A DNA stretch of 64,000 nt from Neoceratodus forsteri (lineage: Eukaryota > Chordata > Ceratodontiformes > Ceratodontidae), in the NCBI GenBank assembly GCA_016271365.2, contig JADMNL010000028.1, positions 52,656,001 to 52,720,000 on the forward strand. Reading direction: 5' to 3'. The notes beneath the pieces were generated by a model that did not search any database, was not told where the DNA came from, and saw nothing but the letters and a program-made list of their open reading frames with translations. Numbering within the stretch: position 1 is the first letter of the stretch; each line of letters starts with the position of its first letter. Positions 41,080 through 51,998 of the stretch are shown piece after piece. A program made the translations under genes and the position numbers.

Positions 41080-42594
41080 ATGATTGAGAAACCCAAAAGA
41101 AAAACCGGGCCCACTGGGTTTCAACACTGTAGTGTGTGTGGGGAAGTCTTTGCTAAGGCTGATCCCCACACCACCTGTGTTTATTGTCTGGGGTTTGACC
41201 ACCTCGATTCAGACTGCCAGATTTGTAAAAATGTTCCTGCAGCTACCCTGGAAAAAAGAGTTGGTAAGCACAGGGAAAAGGAGGCCAAGAAGTCCGCTGA
41301 CCCAGATGGCAAGCCTGGTTCGGTTCCAACCGAACCAGGAGTGCCCTCTGACCAGGGCGAAACTTCTTCGGGCAAAAGGAGAACCAATTCTGAGGAGTTT
41401 GTTCCAGTTAAAAGAGCAAGAAGGGATAAATCTGCCCCATCTGCCTGGATTGGAGGTCCCATCTGCCTGGATTGGTGGTAGTTCAGGTGGATGTTAAAAA
41501 TCCCATGGCACTTATCGAAAAGAGCAGGGGAATTTCCCCGGTGTCCTGGCCAAATTTCTCTCATTCACTAAAAAAATACCACCAACAGCTTAATCTGGTT
41601 CAAGGTCAGTCGGCATTCATCTGTATCCCCCTCCCCCGGGTCGTGCCTGAAAATAGGCAGGATTTGTCTAGTGCACTTACCCGGTCAACAAAAACTAACT
41701 AACTAAATAAATAAATAAATAAATAAATCAGCCGGTGCAGATCCAAAAGTTCTTTCTCTGACCACTGATGAAATAGCCAAAGTGATAAAAATTGTAACGT
41801 CGCTATCCTTGGTTCCGAATGAACTGGCACCATTAGGAAGGCGCTCGGTTCGGTCAGATCCACCGGTTCCGGATTATGATTTAGAGGAATTTTATGAACC
41901 GGAGGTGGAGGAAGGAGAGAATGAGGAAAGTGAGTGTGATTATGAAAGTCTGGATGTGCCCATTGACCCAGACATCTCCCCAGACAGACCTTCAGGAGTG
42001 TCTCCTCCTAGGCTTTCTGAGTCCCCTTCCCATTTCATGTTTTACAAGAAAGTGGCTGAAACTCTTCAGCTTCCTATGGAAGAAGCTGTGGATGACCAGG
42101 AGGAGCCTGACTATGTTGAAATGATGGATATCCCAGAGTCCAGGAGGCTGTCTATTCCCCTTCATAAGTCCCTTGGGAAACAGACAATGAAAATTTTAAA
42201 GACCCCTAATTCTATACCTCCTGTGGATAAGAGAATGGACAAAAGGTAAACTCTCTCAGGCTCAGATACGGAGTTCCTTACCCAGCAATGCAGCCATGTT
42301 GGGGTAGTGCAGGCTGCAGCCTGTGATAAGGCAAATATACCTTTAGCTTCACACCCCCCAGATAAGGACTCCAGGAGGATTGATGCCATGGCAAAGAAAC
42401 AGTACATGGCAGCATCCTTGGGACTCAGGCAGGCTAATTATATGGCCTATACAGCTAGATAACAGAAATCTAGATGGGACACTGTAATGGCTTTAGCTAA
42501 ATGGTTCCCTGGTCAGCTTGCCAAGGAGCTGGAGCAGGTGACTGTGGATGGTATTGAGGCATCCAAGGTGCAATTCCATGCTGCAGTGGACTCC
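41080..42594 (+). pseudogene. DIRS D gag-like ORF1, N-terminal part
   Basis: The start at 41080 (MIEKPKRKT) is aligned with the other copies. Residues 15-50 carry HCSVCGEVFAKADPH, CVYCLGFDH, CQIC: a full Cys/His cluster. A SINE interrupts the frame at 41437-41722. The frame after it (41782-42249) contains an acidic stretch (EEFYEPEVEEGENEESECDY), DVPIDPDISPDRPSG and FMFYKKVAETLQLP. It stops at TAA 42247-42249. Sequence through HAAVDS continues to the copy E insertion, and the remainder of gag is at 48072-48471. It presumably coats element RNA. Confidence 0.86.
41437..41722 (+). mobile_element. 5'-truncated SINE in DIRS D gag, sharing the L2-like LINE tail
   Basis: It has a SINE core (GATGTTAAAAATCCCATGGC, CCGGTGTCCTGGCCAAAT). 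Its 3' tail is TGCCTGAAAATAGGCAGGAT, TAGTGCACTTACCCGG and an (AAAT)n run. The flanks ATAAATCTGCC (41426-41436) and ATAAATCAGCC (41723-41733) are a near-perfect 11-bp target duplication. The tRNA-like head is missing. The tail matches the 3' end of the LINE at 22.9 kb. Confidence 0.88.
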
Positions 42595-42596
42595 AA

Positions 42597-42790
42597 GAAA
42601 AAATTACTCACCTTAGTAATGTTGTTTCTTCTAATGGAGTCTTGCTATATTATGACAATTGCAGTATGACCGCAGGTTAGAACTGCTCCGGAGGTGAAAT
42701 AGTTCACTTTCCATGCAGGCATGGAACTTAGAGCGCGAGCTCGGTTGAAAACTCTGTCTGTTGTGCTTCAAACGCAAACTGTCAGATCTT
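42597..42790 (-). repeat. Right-end (outer) inverted repeat of DIRS E
   Basis: Complementary to the left repeat near 47870-48050. It carries CCATGCAGGCATGG (42711-42724), equivalent to the palindrome in D. The outermost AAAAAATTACTCACC is the right terminus read on the plus strand. Confidence 0.86.
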
Positions 42791-43024
42791 TACGAGCTAA
42801 AACTCACTAAGGTTCTGTGTGGGCTGTAAACCTACACTAGCCAACTGGCTACTAACATAAACACCCATTTTTAGGCCTAAAACAAAGACTCAAGTCAGGA
42901 GACCCAAAAATGCAAAAACACAACACCAATTCACCCAAAAAGGTAGGTGAAAAACAACAAGGTGGGCATCAACAAAGTGCCAACCCTGTACTGCCCACCC
43001 ACATCCCAAAACAGAGGTTCTGAG

Positions 43025-43135
43025 AGGGGCAGGCAGGGAAGGAGGTCATAATATAGCAAGACTCCATTAGAAGAAACAACATTACTAAGGTGAGTAATTT
43101 TTTCTTCAAACAACATAAGTCTTGCTATATTATGA
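43025..43135 (-). repeat. Internal complementary region of DIRS E
   Basis: The complements of both element ends are fused head to tail at TAATTTTTTCTTCAAACAAC (about 43095-43115). The order matches the ICRs of copies B, C and D. Confidence 0.87.
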
Positions 43136-43178
43136 CAATTCAGATCTACAGCAGTACCCCCATGGAGGAGGACAGAAC

Positions 43179-44303
43179 CTACTTAGGAAATAGGCTCTGA
43201 AGACACGGCTGTGCCAACCGAGCATCACCCTAGCCTGGATGTCCAGGAGTAATGCTTGGTAAAAGTGTGAACTGTTTTCAGGTAGCTGCTTGACATATTT
43301 CTAGAATAGGAATGTCTCTGGCAGCAGCCAGAGAAGCAGCTGTAACTCTGGTAGAGTGAGCCCTCAGGCCTGAGGGGGGAACTTTACCCAACTTCTCATA
43401 GCAGAATTGGATACAAGAGACAATCCACCTGGCAATGGATTTTTAGTGGCTGGCTTCCCTTTACCAACTTCGCCATAGGTGAGGAACAGTTGGAGGGAGT
43501 CAAACCTATGACCTTATGTACGCTCTATGTAGTAACTAAGGGCTCTCTTCACATCTAGGCTGTGCAGCCTCCTCTCCCCAGAGGAGGAGTGGTCAGTGAA
43601 GTACACTGGAAGAGAATGGATTGATTAAGGTGAAATCTGAAACCACCTTAGGCAGGAACTTTCTGTTAGTCCGAAGGACCACCTTATCTCTGTGAAAAGA
43701 GATAAACTCCTGCTCCACTGACAATGCTTTAATTCACTTATGCATCTGGCAGAGTGATGGCTACCAAAACACAGTCTTCCAAGTCAAGTACTTGAGCTCA
43801 GCTGAAGACAAGGGCTCGAAGGGGGTTGCATAAGCTGAGCAATGCAAACATTAAGATCCCAGGCAGGGCAGGATCCCTGAATGGAGGGTTGGTGTGAAAC
43901 AACCCTTAAAAACTTGAAAATACAGGATGAGCTGAAGAGAAGAGGATTTACCTGCTGAAATAAAAGCAGACACAGCTGCCAAGTGCACCTTCAGGGTAGC
44001 TGGTCTCAGCCCCAAAGAATTCAGGTGGACCATATAATCCAGGACTGTGGGTAGATCAGCAGAGACTGGGGAAATATGGTTTTCTGAGCACCATCTGGAA
44101 AACCTTTTCCATTTGGAATTGTAAGTAGCCCTGGTGGAAGGCTTCCTTGAGGCCTTCAATATATCCATTACACCCTGAGAAAGGTGTAAATCAGCAAACT
44201 CTAACTCTTCAAGAACCAAGCCTTGAGATTGAGAGATCTGAGATTCAGGTACCAGACCCTTCCCTGGGCACAGGTTAACAGATAGTGATTCCTGGGAAGG
44301 CAC
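43179..44303 (-). pseudogene. DIRS E tyrosine recombinase
   Basis: The core-binding part is open at 44303-43851 (SRKPSTRATYNSKWKRFSRW, LGLRPATLKVHLA). The catalytic part below 43850 is broken. Near 43745 a base is missing and the box I Arg codon reads TGC (Cys), as in copy A. LRAHSTR-type and ATWK-type remnants follow toward the stop at 43179. It is a broken recombinase. Confidence 0.82.
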
Positions 44304-46072
44304 GGGGGGGATGGACTGCTAAGGACAGCAGAAGTGGATACCAGGGCTGTCTTGCCCAATCAAGGAGCTATCAGAATGACTTTGCAGGATTGGGATCTGA
44401 TTTTGACTAGCACTTTGAACAGGAGAGGAAAGGGAGGGAAGACATAGAGAAACTTCCCCTCCCAACTGAGGGCTAAGTCATCCAGGGGAGTGAGCCCAAC
44501 ACTGGGGCCTGCAGCAAAAGAGGAAGTTGGTGATTGTCTGGGGCTGCAAAAGATCTATCTGCAGTGCCCATGTGCAAATACTACTCCCAGGACCAGGGGA
44601 TCCAGTGACCATTCATGGTGGCCCTGGGAAATCCTGCTGAGAGCATCTGCCAGGACATTGTCCTTGCCTGGGAGGTGAACTGCCATAAGGGAGGTGTTCA
44701 GGGAGTAAGCCAGAGACCACAACTTCATCGCTTCGGTGCACAAGGCCATAGACCGAGTTCCCCCTTGCTTGTTGATGTACCACATTGTAGTGGTGTTGTC
44801 TGTTCTGACCCGAATACTCTTGTTCTGAACAGATTTGGAAAAAACTTGAAGTACTAGAAAAACTGCTCTGAGCTCCAACAGGTTGATGTGGAACAGAGAT
44901 TCCTGGGGAGACCACAGACCCTGGGTGGTGAGGTCACCCATGGAGCTCCCCAGCCCAAGAGGGATGCATCTGTAGAAAGGATTAGAGAATGAGACTGAGT
45001 GACAAAAGGAACCCCTTGTCTCAGGTTGCTCTGATCCTGCCACCACTGTAGGGCTTGGATCAGGGTTCAAGTTACTGGGATCAACTTGGTAAGAGGATCC
45101 TTTCTTTGAGACCGAAAAGCTCTCAAATGGAACTGGATGTCCCTCATCTGAAATCTTGCTCCCTGCACAATTGCTGTGGAAGCAGCCATGTGTCCTAGGA
45201 GCTGCAGAAAATGCCTTGCTGGCCGGGAGACCTGCAGGGTAAATGAGGAGGCCAGGGAGACTAGGGTCTTTGCCCTGTCCGGGGGAAGGAAGGCCCTGGC
45301 TTCCTGTGTGTTCAGTTCTGTGCCTATGAAGGTAAGAGCTGGACAGGCTCTAGAACTGACTTTGAGAGATTCAGAAGGAAACATAGAGGTAAGCAGTTGC
45401 TGCGTTATCTGAAGGTGTAAATTGACCTGGTCTGGGGACTGGCCTACTATGAGCCAATCGTCCAGGTAAGGGAAGATGGCAATCTTTTGCCTTCTTAGGT
45501 AGGCAACTGCTACTGCCAGGCATTTGGTGATACCCCTGGGGCAGAAGTGAGGCCGAAGGGCATTGCTCTGAACTGGTAGTGGCCTGAGGCAGCTCGAACC
45601 TGAGGTACTTTCGATGGGAGCTTCTGATGGGAATATGGAGTAGGCATCCTTGAAGTCCAGGAAGCTAGCCAGTCCCTGGCCTTAGAGAGGCAGGATAATT
45701 CCCAGTCACCATTTTGAACTTTGGCTTTTAAAGGTGCTTGTTTAAATATCTGAGATCCAGGATGGGCCGCCATTCTCCTGTCTTTTGGGGTAAGGAAGTA
45801 CCTGGAGTACAAACCTTTGCCCTGGTGTAGAGGGAACCCTTTCCACAGCTCTGAGAGCCAGGAGGTGAGACCTCTGCCTCTAGGGTGAGTGCCTCTGAAG
45901 GAGTTGCAGGTGGAAAGATCTGGTTCTCAGCTTTGGAAATTTTTGAAGCTGAGAACCAGTCCCAACTTACTACTTCCAGGACCCACTTGTCTGATGTTAA
46001 AGACTTCCAGTCCTGGACAAAGTATGCCAGCCTGCCCCCTACAGGTAGAGAGAATCAGCCCTGGCAATCCCA
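44304..46072 (-). pseudogene. DIRS E pol: RT, RNase H, methyltransferase-like region
   Basis: RT is present in three frames: 45812-45510 (MYSRYFLTPK, SGHYQFRAMPFGLTSAPG), a stretch with an intact polymerase box YLDDWLIV near 45460, and 45384-45067 (LTFIGTELNTQEARAFLP). RNase H reads SLFHINLLELRAVFLVLQVF, VRTDNTTTMWYINKQGG and LADALSRISQGHH, so Glu, Asp and the last Asp remain. The first Asp box (TDAS) is in a shifted frame. The methyltransferase-like part at 44550-44310 is degraded. Confidence 0.85.
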
Positions 46073-47664
46073 TCAGGGTGCCTGCTTGGCAGGGGCTTTG
46101 GGCTGAGGGGTGGAAGCAGACCTGCTTGTACCCGTCTGCCTCTCCTCTAAAGAACCCCTCTGAGCATAGGCAGAGGAGGAAGCTTGGGCTTGGTAAAGGC
46201 CTATGAAAGCCTGCCCTGCCTCTAGGAAGTTGCTTTTGAGGAGTGGCCTGCCTTTCCTTGGCCTGTGCATTCCTATAGGTGGTCCTATATTCATCCATTT
46301 TTTTCATGTAATTCTCTGTTTGCTCCCCAAACAGAAAATTTCCCACAACAGGAAAATCCATAGCCTTAGATTGGGTATCCTGAGACAGGGTAGTACATCT
46401 GAGCCACGCCATCCTGCGAAGTGCCACAGATGTAGCCATGACTCTTGATGAAACATCATTAGAGTCCACTGCAGCATGAAATTGCACCTTGGATGCCTCA
46501 ATACCATCCATAGCCACCTGTTCCAGCTCCCTGGCAAGCTGGTCATGGACTTGTTTTGCTAGGGCCAGCACAGTATCCCATCTGGATTTCTGGTACCTAG
46601 CAGCATAAGCCATATAATTTGCTTGTCTGAGTCCCAAAGATGCTGCCATGTACTGTTTCTTTGCCATAGCATCAATCTTCCTGGAGTCCTTCTCAGGGGT
46701 GTGTGAAGCTAGGGGAATATTAGCCTTGTCACAGGCTGCAGCCTGCACTACCCCCCACATGGCTGCATTGTTGAGTGAGGAAATCAGTGTCGGAGCCTGA
46801 TAAGGTATTCCTCTTGTCCATCCTTTTATCCACAGGAGGTATAGTGTGAGGAGTTTTTAAAGCTTTTACTGTCTGTTTCTGAAAATATTTATGCAAAGGA
46901 ATAGACAGTCTCCCTAGACTCTGGAATATCCAGTCATTTCTACATAGTCTGGCTCCTCTTGGTCATCAACAGCTTCCTCAACAGGGAGCTGGAGAGTTTC
47001 AGCAACTTTTTTATAAAACATGAAATGAGAAGGGGACTCAGAAAGTCTTGGAGGAGAAACCCCTAGGGGTCTATCTGGACAGATGTCCGGATCAATGGGT
47101 ACATCCAGATCTTCAAAACCATATTCACTCTCCTCATATTCCTCTTCCCCCTCCCCCGGTTCACAAAAATCCTCAAAATCATAATCTTGAACCGGTGGAA
47201 CCGGCCGAACCGAACGCTTACCTGAAGGTGTCGGTTCGGTCGGAGCCGGAGAGAGAGACTGGACAATTTGAATTGCTTTAGCTATTTCCTCAGCAGTTGG
47301 GGAGAGAACCTTTGCTGACTTTCTGGTCCTTTTTGCTGGAACCGGCTCCTCAGAACCGGCTCTTCGTTTGCCCGAGGAAGTATCGCCCTGGTCAGAGGAC
47401 ACTCCCTCCGGTTCGGTAGGTATCGAACCGGGCTGGCCATCCGGGTCAGCGGACTTTTTGGCCTCCCTTTCCCTGAGCCTACCAACTCTCTATCTATGGT
47501 GGCAGCAGGAAATTGTGACAAATCTGGCAGTCTGAATTGAGGTGGTCAAACCCCAGACAATAGACACATGTGGTGTGTGGGTCAGCCTTAGCAAAAGCTT
47601 CCCCACAAACACTACAGTGTTGAAACCCAGTGGGTTCGGTTTTTCTTTTGGGTTTCTCAGACAT
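46073..47664 (-). pseudogene. DIRS E gag-like ORF1
   Basis: The start at 47664 (MSEKPKRKT) is followed by the Cys/His cluster HCSVCGEAFAKADPH, CVYCLGFDH, CQIC in the first 50 residues. After a stop near 47500, 47402-46914 has YDFEDFCEPGEGEEEYEES, IDPDICPDRPLGVSP and FMFYKKVAETLQLPVEEA. The middle domain is open at 46760 downward (AAACDKANIPLASH, DAMAKKQYMAASLGLRQANY, FHAAVDSNDVSS). The end PKAPAKQAP lies in another frame at 46073. This is the least interrupted middle domain of any copy and served to align the split D gag. Confidence 0.85.
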
Positions 47665-47869
47665 AATGCCAGCCTAACCAACTTGCCCGTTTATGGCAAT
47701 CCACCAAGCAAGACACCCTTATCGGTTCCCAGCTGTGTCACGGGTCGTGGAAAAAACGTAATGAAATCCGCCACAGACAGAGCTTGAACCGACCGGTTGC
47801 GGTTTAATTTCGGCTAAAAACCGAAAAATAATACTTTTAAACCGACAAAATGAACCGAGCAGAAAGAGA

Positions 47870-48069
47870 AATCTCCGGAGCGACTGTTCAGTGAGGCGGA
47901 GTAAAGAATCTGATAGTTTGCGTTTGAAGCACAACAGACAGAGTTTTCAACCGAGCTCGCGCTCTAAGTTCCATGCCTCCATGGAAAGTTAACTATTTCA
48001 CCTCTGGAGCAGTTCTAACCTGCAGTCATACTGCAATTGTCATAATATAGCAAGACTTCATGTTGTTTG
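47870..48069 (-). repeat. Left-end inverted terminal repeat of DIRS E
   Basis: On the minus strand it starts at 48069 with CAAACAACATGAAGTCTTGC and extends to about 47870. It is complementary to 42640-42790. It contains CCATGGAGGCATGG-type palindromic bases and GAGCTCG near 47950-47985. Confidence 0.85.
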
Positions 48070-48071
48070 AA

Positions 48072-48471
48072 TGATGTTTCATCTAGAGTCATGGCTACAT
48101 CTGTGGCCCTTTGTAGGATGGCTTGGCTCAGATGTACTAGCCTGTCTTAGGATACCCAGACTAAGGCTATGGATTTTCCTTTTGTGGGTAATTCTCTGTT
48201 TGGGGAGTAAACAGAGAACTACATGAAGAAAATGGATGAGTACAGGACCACCTATAGGAGTGCTCAGGCCAAGGAAAGGCAAGCCACTGCTCAGAGGCAG
48301 CATCCCAGGGGCAGGGGCAGGGTCAGGCCTTTTCATAGGCCTTTCTTCCAAGCCCAGGCCTCCTCTTATGCTTATGCTCATAGGGGGTTCTTTAGAGGGA
48401 GAGGCAGACTGGATACAAGCAGGCCTGCTTCCACCCCTCAGCCTAAAGCTCCTGCCAAACAGGCACCCTGA
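48072..48471 (+). pseudogene. DIRS D gag-like ORF1, C-terminal part
   Basis: Continues D's gag after copy E, starting in VSSRVMATSVA. 48223-48471 is open and encodes KKMDEYRTTYRSAQAKERQA, then an Arg/Gly-rich tail (HPRGRGRVRPFHRPFF, RGFFRGRGRL) and ends KAPAKQAP at a TGA. The Arg/Gly-rich end is shared with gag of B and E and may bind RNA. Confidence 0.85.
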
Positions 48472-50372
48472 TGGGTTTGCCAGGGCCGATTCTCCACTAC
48501 CTGAAGGGGGCAGGCTGGCTTACTTTGTCCAGGACTGGGTGTCTTTAACATCAGACAAATGGGTCCTGGAAGTAGTAAGCCAGGGACTGGTTCTCAGCTT
48601 CAAAAAATTTCCAAAGATGAGAACCAGATCCTTTCACCTGCAAATCCTTCAGAGGCACTTACCCTAGAGGCAGGGTCTCTTCCTCTTGGCTCTCAGAGCT
48701 ATAGAAAGGTTCCATCCCTACACAAAGGGAAAGGAATGTACTCCAGGTACTTCCTCACCCCCAAAATGACAGGAGAATTGTGGCCCATCCTAGATCTCAG
48801 ATATTTAAACAAGCACCTTTTTAAGCCAAAGTTCAAAATGGTGACTCTGGGAATAATTCTACCCTCTCTAAGGCCAGGGGACTGGCTAGTCTCCCTGGAC
48901 CTCAAGGATGCCTATTTCCATATTCTTATCAGAAGCTCCCATCAAAAGTACCTCAGGTTCGAGCTGCCCTCAGGCCACTACCAATTAAGAGCAATGCCCT
49001 TCGGCCTAACTTCTGCTCCCAGGGTGTTCACAAAATGCATGGCAGTAGTAGTTGTCTTCCTAAGGAGAAAAGGGATCTCCATATTTCCATACCTGGACGA
49101 CTGCCTCATAGTAGGCCAGTCACCAGACCAAGTCAAGTTACACCTACAGATAACTCAGCAACTGCTCACTTCTCTAGGTTTCCTGCTGAATCTTTCAAAG
49201 TCATTTCTAGAGCCTGTACAGCTCCTCACCTTCATAGGGGCAGAGCTGGATACAGTAAAAGCAAGAGCCTTCCTTCCCCTGGACAGGGCAAGGACAGTTA
49301 TTTCACTGGCCTCTTCATTCACCCCTTAGGTGTCTCGGCCAGCAAGGCATTTTCTGCAACTCCTAGGTCACGTGGCTGCCTCTACAGCAGTGGTGCAGGG
49401 AGCAAGGTTTCAAATGAGGGACATTCAGTTCCACTTGAGAGCCTTTTGGTCTCAGAGAAGGGACCCTCTTACCAAACTAATTCCAGTGACTCAAACCCTG
49501 ATCCAGGCGTTACAGTGGTGGCTGGATCAGGACAATTTAAGACAGGGAGTTCCTTTTGTCACACATTCTCATTCTCTAGTCCTCACTGCAGATGCCTACC
49601 TCTTGGGGTGGGGGGCACACTTGGAACCCCTGACCACCCAAGGGTTGTGGTCTCCTCGGGAATCTCTGCTTCACATCAATCTATTAGAACTCGGGGCAGT
49701 GTTTCTAGCACTTCAAGTTTTTTCCAAGTCTGTTCAGAACAAGGTAGTTCAGATCAGGACAGACAATACCACCACAATGTGGTAAATCAACAAGCAAGGG
49801 GGCACCTGGTCTATGGCCTTGTGCACAGAGACAATGAAGTTATGAGCTCTGGCCTATTCCCTGAACACCTCTCATACAGCAATACACCTCCCAGGCAAGG
49901 ACAATGCCCTGGCAGATGATCTCAGCAGGATATCTCAGGGCCATCACGAATGGACCTTGGATCCCCTGGTTTTGAAGGTGATCTTCTCCAGATGGGGCAC
50001 CCCACAGATAGATCTTTTTGCAGCCCCAGACAATCACCAACTTCCTCTCTTCTGCTGCAGACCCCCAGTGTTGGGCTCAGTCCCCCTGGATGCCCTAGTT
50101 CTCAATTGGGAAGGGAAGTTCATTTATGCTTTTCCCCCCTTCTCTCTCCTTTTCAAGGTATTAGTCAAAATCAGGTCTCAACCCTGCAAGGTGATTCTGA
50201 TTGCTCCAGACTGGGCCAGGCAGTCCTGGTACCCTCTCTTGTTGTCCTTAGCAGTCCACCTTCCCCTATCTCTTCCCAGGAATTACAACCTGTTAACATG
50301 TGCTCAAGGGAGGGTTTGGTATCCGAATCTCAAATCTCTCAATCTCAAGGCCTGGCTCTTGAAGAGTTAGAG
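48472..50372 (+). pseudogene. DIRS D pol: RT, RNase H, methyltransferase-like region
   Basis: One frame carries nearly everything with point stops. RT is at 48559-49329: KGMYSRYFLTPKMTGELWPI, SLDLKDAYFHILI and a polymerase box YLDDCLIVGQ. A TAG at 49327-49329 follows. The same frame resumes with ARHFLQLLGHVAASTA and RNase H: LTADAYLLGWGAHL (first Asp retained), LELGAVFLALQ (Arg changed), IRTDNTTTMW, then TAA at 49783-49785 in place of Tyr. The methyltransferase-like part at 49957-50370 reads WGTPQIDLFAAP, LVLNWEGKFIYAFPP and ILIAPDWARQ. A frameshift before the recombinase ends the reading. Confidence 0.9.
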
Positions 50373-51404
50373 TTTGCTGATTTACACCTCTTTCAAGGTG
50401 TTATGGATATTCTAAAGGCTTCTCGGAAGCCTTCCACCAGAAACACTTACAACTCCAAGTGGAAAAGTTTTTCTATCTAATGCTCTGGGAAGCATATTTC
50501 CCCAGAGTCTGCTAGCCTGCCCACAGTCCTGAACTATATGGTTCATCTTAATACCTTGAGACTCAGACCAGCTACACTAAGAGTGCATCTAGCAGCTGTC
50601 TCTGCTTTCCTATAAGCGGGTAAGCCTTCTTCCCTTTCAGCTCATCCTGTATTCTCTAAATGTTTGAAGGGATTGCTTCATACCAATCCTCCATTCAGGA
50701 ACCCTGCCCTTGTTTGGGACCTTAATGTTTGTATTGCCCAGCTTATGCAGCCCCCTTTTGAGCCTTTGTCCTCAGCAGAGCTTAAGTACTTGACTTGGAA
50801 AACTGTTTTCTTGGTGGCCATCACTTCTGCCAGGCGCATAAGCGAGTTACAAGCCCTGTCAGTGGAGCCTGTTTTTATCTTTTTCCATGGAGATAAGGTG
50901 GTCCTCAGGACTAACAGGAAGTTTTTACCTAAGGTGGTTTCAGACTTCCACCTTAACCAGTCTGTCTCTTCCTGTTTTCTTCACTGACCATTCCTCCTCT
51001 GGGGAGAGGAGGCTACACAGTTTGGATGTGAAAAGGGCCATTAGCTACTACATAGAGCATACCAAGGGTCACAGGTTTGACTCCCTCCAACTGTTCCTCA
51101 CTTATGGTGAGGTTGGTAAGGGAAAACCTGCCACTAAGAGATCTATTGCCAGGTGGATTGTCTCTTGCATTCAATTTTGCTATAAAAACTAGGTAGGACT
51201 CCACCCTCAGGCCTGAGGGCTCACTATACCAGAGGTACAGCTACTTCCCTGGCTGCTGCCAGGGATATTTCTATCTTAGAGATATGTCAAGCAGCTACCT
51301 GGAAAACAGTTCATACCTTCACCAAGCATTACTCTCTGGATATCCAGGCTAGGAGTGATGCTCGGTTTAACACAGCAGTGCTCCAGAGCCTATTTCCTAA
51401 GTAG
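50373..51404 (+). pseudogene. DIRS D tyrosine recombinase
   Basis: The core-binding part (SRKPSTRNTYNSKWKSFSI) is interrupted by TAA near 50478-50480. The catalytic domain begins at 50664 with ITSARRISELQAL (Arg intact). It frameshifts near 50970 into 50887-51192 (LPVFFTDHSSSGERRLHSLD, GKGKPATKRSIARWIVS). The last part, in another frame, reads HYTRGTATS (HxxR retained, Ser to Tyr) and ATWKTVHTFTKHYSLD (Trp, His and Tyr present), ending at TAG 51404. The catalytic residues survive but the reading does not. Confidence 0.86.
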
Positions 51405-51439
51405 GTTCTGTCCCTCTTCCATGGAGGTACTGCTTGGTA

Positions 51440-51543
51440 GTCTGCAATTTGTCAGAATACAGCAAGACTTCATGTTGTTTGAAGAAAAAATTACTCACCT
51501 TAGTAATGTTGTTTCTTCTAATGGAGTCTTGCTATATTCTGAC
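51440..51543 (+). repeat. Internal complementary region of DIRS D
   Basis: GCAATTTGTCAGAATACAGC through GTTGTTTGAAG is the complement of the left end. AAAAAATTACTCACCTTAG through TCTTGCTATATTCTGAC is the complement of the right end. The joint is at about 51485. Confidence 0.88.
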
Positions 51544-51803
51544 CTCCCCCCTTCCTCCCCTCTCAGAACCTTTGTTTTGGGATGTGGGTGGACAGTAGCA
51601 GTGTTGACACTCAAGTGGTGCCCCACCCTTTATTTATCACCCCTTTACTTTGGGTGAGTGGGTGTTGTGTTTGTTTCATTTTTTGGGGTTTCCTGACTTG
51701 AGTCTTTGTTTTGGGACCAAAAAATCTGTATTATATTTAGTAGCCAGTTGGCTAGTGTAGGTTTACAGCTTCCACACAGGACACTCAGTGAGTATAGCTC
51801 ATA

Positions 51804-51998
51804 AAGATCTGATGGTTTGAGTTCAAACAGCAACAGACAGAGTCTCAACCAAGCTCGAGCTCAGCGTTCCATGCCTGGCATGGAAAGTTAACTCTTTCAT
51901 CTCCAGGGCAGTTTGAAGGTTGAACCTCACTGCAATTTGTCAGAATACAGCAAGATTCCATTAGAAGAAACAACATTACTAAGGTGAGTAATTTTTTC
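51804..51998 (+). repeat. Right outer inverted repeat of DIRS D
   Basis: The complement of the left repeat (GATCTGATGGTTTGAGTTCA to CAGAATACAGCAAGATT), followed by the right-specific end AGAAGAAACAACATTAC to the T-run. The palindrome CCATGCCTGGCATGG is at 51869-51883. Confidence 0.88.

Larger units (their letters stand above)
42597..48069 (-). mobile_element. DIRS-type retrotransposon copy E (complete, nested in D)
   Basis: A complete 5.47-kb family-2 element on the minus strand, from CAAACAACATGAAG (48069) to AATTTTTTC (42597). It is inserted in D's gag in the opposite orientation and flanked on both sides by AA (42595-42596 and 48070-48071). Removing it with one AA restores D's gag reading, as judged from E's own gag in the same region. 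Gag, pol and recombinase are all present but frameshifted. Confidence 0.94.
40518..51998 (+). mobile_element. DIRS-type retrotransposon copy D (complete, split by copy E)
   Basis: The left end is at 40518 (TTCAAACAACATGAAG) and the right end at 51998 (GAGTAATTTTTTC). The 11.5-kb span contains DIRS E (42597-48069) and a SINE (41437-41722). Without these and the duplicated SINE site it is about 5.7 kb, the same as copy C. Order: ITR, gag, RT-RNase H, methyltransferase-like, recombinase, ICR, outer ITR. Several stops make it inactive. Confidence 0.93.
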
